From contig JAKPUV010000713.1 of assembly GCA_029554925.1 (NCBI GenBank), forward strand, positions 1 through 7,352: DNA of 7,352 nucleotides, in the 5' to 3' direction. Positions 5,668 to 7,352 of the stretch are shown piece by piece. Position numbers and translations under genes: made by a program. How positions within the stretch are numbered: position 1 is the first letter of the stretch; each line of letters begins with the position of its first letter. The stretch is from Candidatus Hydrogenedentota bacterium (lineage in GTDB: Bacteria > Hydrogenedentota > Hydrogenedentia > Hydrogenedentales > CAITNO01). Below the pieces are notes generated by a model. That model did no database searches and was not told the origin of the DNA. It worked only from the letters and a program-made list of their open reading frames with translations.

Positions 5668-7352
5668 CGTTGGACCAGGTGCCGGTAGGAGAAGGTGGCC
5701 TGGTCGTGCGCCGTCTGCGAGGCGACGGGGGTCAAGGGCACCGCATATTCTCCCATGAACCCGGAATGGTTGTACGTGATCCCGAGGACCGGCCCGGAGG
5801 AGGCCACTCCCTCCCCTTCCAGTTCCCCCGCCGCCGCGCGCAGGGCACCCTCGTCGGGGAAGAGCAGCACGTTCTCATCCCAGGGCTCGCCGTGGAACAT
5901 GGGGTTGCGCCGCTCGTCCACGCCCAAGAGCCAGGGGCCGAGGAAGAGCGCCAGCAGTTCCGGCTTGTCGGCCGGGAGGGCCTCGTAGGCCACCGCCTCA
6001 TTCTTGGGGTTCACGAAACGGAAGGCGTATTCGAGGGACACCGTCACCCTGTCGCCGGGCTTCAGAAGCAGCGCCGTCTCCCCGCCCGCCGGGGCGGGGG
6101 AAACGGCGAACCCGGCCGCCCATGCGGGACGGCGCAGCAGCACGCGCACCCCCGCCGCGGGGCCGTCCTCCAGCGTCACCTCATACGAGGCGCCTGCGCC
6201 GTTTTCACGGGCCTTGCGGGACACCGCCAGGGTGCATCCGCCGGCCGACCAGCGCCCCTCCTCCCAGAGGTTCAGACGCAGGGCATCCCCGCCCTTGTCG
6301 GCGGTGACGACCGAATCCAGCACATCGCGGAAGGCCCGCATGCCGTGCATGGTGCAGCACCACCAGGCGCGCCCCGATCCGGGGTGCGGCTTGTAGCCCT
6401 TGTAGGCGAAGCAGCGGTGGCCGAAGTCGCCCGTGTCAAACTGGTTGGCGTAAAAGGCGTTGTAGAGGCAGGTCTCCGCGCGTTCGAGATAGGCCTCGTC
6501 CCCCGTGGCCTTCCAGAGCTGCAGCGACAGCCGCAGCAGGTCGGCGACGGAGCACCCCTCGTCGCGGTCGTAGTCGGGCTTGAAGTACTCCAGGATGCCG
6601 CCGTTGAGCATGACCGAGCCCGAGTCGAGCAGGTCCTGGTAGCGCTTCTTCACCGCCTCCAGAACGGCGGTGTCGCCGGTGGTCTCGTAAATCATCATCG
6701 CGCCGCGTAGCGTCGTGAGATAGCCATGGGTGTGCTGGTCCCCCCTGCCCTCCAGGATCGGCTCCATCTTCCGCGCGGCGTCGCGGTAGGCCTCTTTCCC
6801 CGTGGCGCGGGCCAGCAGTTCCAGCCCCTCGTTGAGCTGGGTGAAGCAGATGAAGCCGTTGGCGGCCTTGCCGCGCAGCCGGTCCATGACCTCCGGCTTC
6901 GCGCAGTCGTCAAAGACCGCCAGCAGGAAGACGCCCAGCCGCTCGGCGGCCTCCAGGGCCTCCTTCCGCTCGGGGAAACGCTGCGCATACTCCAGCAGCC
7001 CCACGAGCAGCCGGCCGTTGCCCCAGAGCAGGGCCATCTGCTCGGGGCCGACGTCCGCCGCCTTGAAAGAAAGGCTCTCATACCCGAAACGGCCGTCCTT
7101 CCGCTGGCACTTCAGCGTCTCCGCGACCAGGCGGTGCAGGCGGGCATCGTCCTCCGCGCCGCGCGAGAGCATGGCCAGCGCGCCGAGGAAGCGGCCGGAG
7201 ATGTCGCCGCTGAATTCCATGAAGCGCCGGGGGCGGCCCTTGTCCACCAGGACATCCGCCAGAATGAAGTCGTCTGAGAAGGCCGGTTCCTCCACCACGG
7301 TGATCCGGTTAAAGACCAGGGCGATGCGGGCCGCCAGCTCCCCCCCCGGATG
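5658..7352 (-). CDS. GH127 (DUF1680) beta-L-arabinofuranosidase-like glycoside hydrolase, N-terminus beyond window
   Basis: The frame is open from the right edge to the TGA at 5660-5658, giving 564 residues. A GTG at 7298 is in frame, but readable coding (GELAARIALVFNRIT) continues upstream of it, so the true start is probably outside. The architecture is an all-helical (alpha/alpha)6 barrel followed by beta-rich domains, as in GH127 enzymes that release L-arabinofuranose or related sugars. In the characterised enzyme HypBA1, a zinc ion is held by one Glu and three Cys, one of which is the nucleophile. Counting from the GTG codon, the equivalents are Glu247 and Cys249 (DEGCS) and Cys314-Cys315 (WWCCTMH). 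The acid/base glutamate aligns with Glu237 in LEYFKPDYD, which matches the family's E-x-F-x-x-D-Y-D. The segment between DYD and the zinc Glu is about six residues shorter than in HypBA1. HTHGYLTTLRGAM (189-201) matches the conserved His helix. No substrate-specific neighbours are present, so the substrate is unknown. No signal peptide can be judged. Confidence 0.88.
   Translation of the reverse strand, partial: HPGGELAARIALVFNRITVVEEPAFSDDFILADVLVDKGRPRRFMEFSGDISGRFLGALAMLSRGAEDDARLHRLVAETLKCQRKDGRFGYESLSFKAADVGPEQMALLWGNGRLLVGLLEYAQRFPERKEALEAAERLGVFLLAVFDDCAKPEVMDRLRGKAANGFICFTQLNEGLELLARATGKEAYRDAARKMEPILEGRGDQHTHGYLTTLRGAMMIYETTGDTAVLEAVKKRYQDLLDSGSVMLNGGILEYFKPDYDRDEGCSVADLLRLSLQLWKATGDEAYLERAETCLYNAFYANQFDTGDFGHRCFAYKGYKPHPGSGRAWWCCTMHGMRAFRDVLDSVVTADKGGDALRLNLWEEGRWSAGGCTLAVSRKARENGAGASYEVTLEDGPAAGVRVLLRRPAWAAGFAVSPAPAGGETALLLKPGDRVTVSLEYAFRFVNPKNEAVAYEALPADKPELLALFLGPWLLGVDERRNPMFHGEPWDENVLLFPDEGALRAAAGELEGEGVASSGPVLGITYNHSGFMGEYAVPLTPVASQTAHDQATFSYRHLVQRAP

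Noticed and set aside
5670..6710. Plus-strand open frame of 346 codons
   Set aside because: It is antisense to the GH127 gene, whose catalytic residues are conserved; the shadow is low-complexity.

Overview
This is an ordinary-looking stretch of a GC-rich bacterial chromosome (by eye roughly two thirds G+C, not computed). It shows no sign of phage, transposon, CRISPR array, tRNA or rRNA. The gene mix is a ClpX unfoldase, a glutamine cyclotransferase, a lipoprotein foldase, a large polytopic membrane protein and a GH127-type sugar hydrolase. That mix, with lipobox signal peptides, suggests a diderm, carbohydrate-degrading bacterium. Lineages such as Planctomycetota, Verrucomicrobiota or candidate phyla like Hydrogenedentota would fit, but this taxonomic guess is low-confidence inference and nothing here is diagnostic.

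Layout. Bases 1-2154 hold a minus-strand unit. A near-consensus sigma-70-type promoter (TTGACA, 17 bp, TATTAT) reads into clpX. The clpX stop codon overlaps the start of an exported glutaminyl-peptide cyclotransferase gene in an ATGA junction, and the second gene leaves the window at base 1 about ten residues short of its expected C-terminus. Bases 2155-2421 are non-coding and carry G/C-rich inverted repeats and recurring GGGGAAA words. Bases 2422-4344 (+) encode a 640-residue multi-pass membrane protein that resembles GT-C (GT87-like) glycosyltransferases. It converges on a minus-strand lipoprotein of the SurA/PpiD foldase type (4363-5496). Divergent from that gene, with only 55 bp between the starts, lies a 29-residue single-membrane-span peptide gene (5552-5641, +) with a strong Shine-Dalgarno. 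It converges on a minus-strand GH127 (DUF1680) beta-L-arabinofuranosidase-like gene (5658-7352) whose N-terminus lies beyond the right edge. A perfect 7-bp hairpin spans the last junction.

How the genes work together. The clpX/cyclotransferase pair is the only clear operon. It joins a cytoplasmic unfoldase to an extracytoplasmic protein-modifying enzyme with no obvious shared pathway, and neither clpP nor tig is present in the window. The foldase lipoprotein and cyclotransferase both act on exported proteins, and the GH127 enzyme acts on L-arabinofuranose-type or related glycans. The neighbourhood therefore has an envelope/export flavour but is not a recognisable dedicated system. I found no convincing undescribed multi-gene system. 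The best novelty candidates are the 29-residue membrane peptide, the unusual clpX-cyclotransferase fusion of expression, the altered ClpP-docking tripeptide of ClpX, and the structured 2246-2313 leader.
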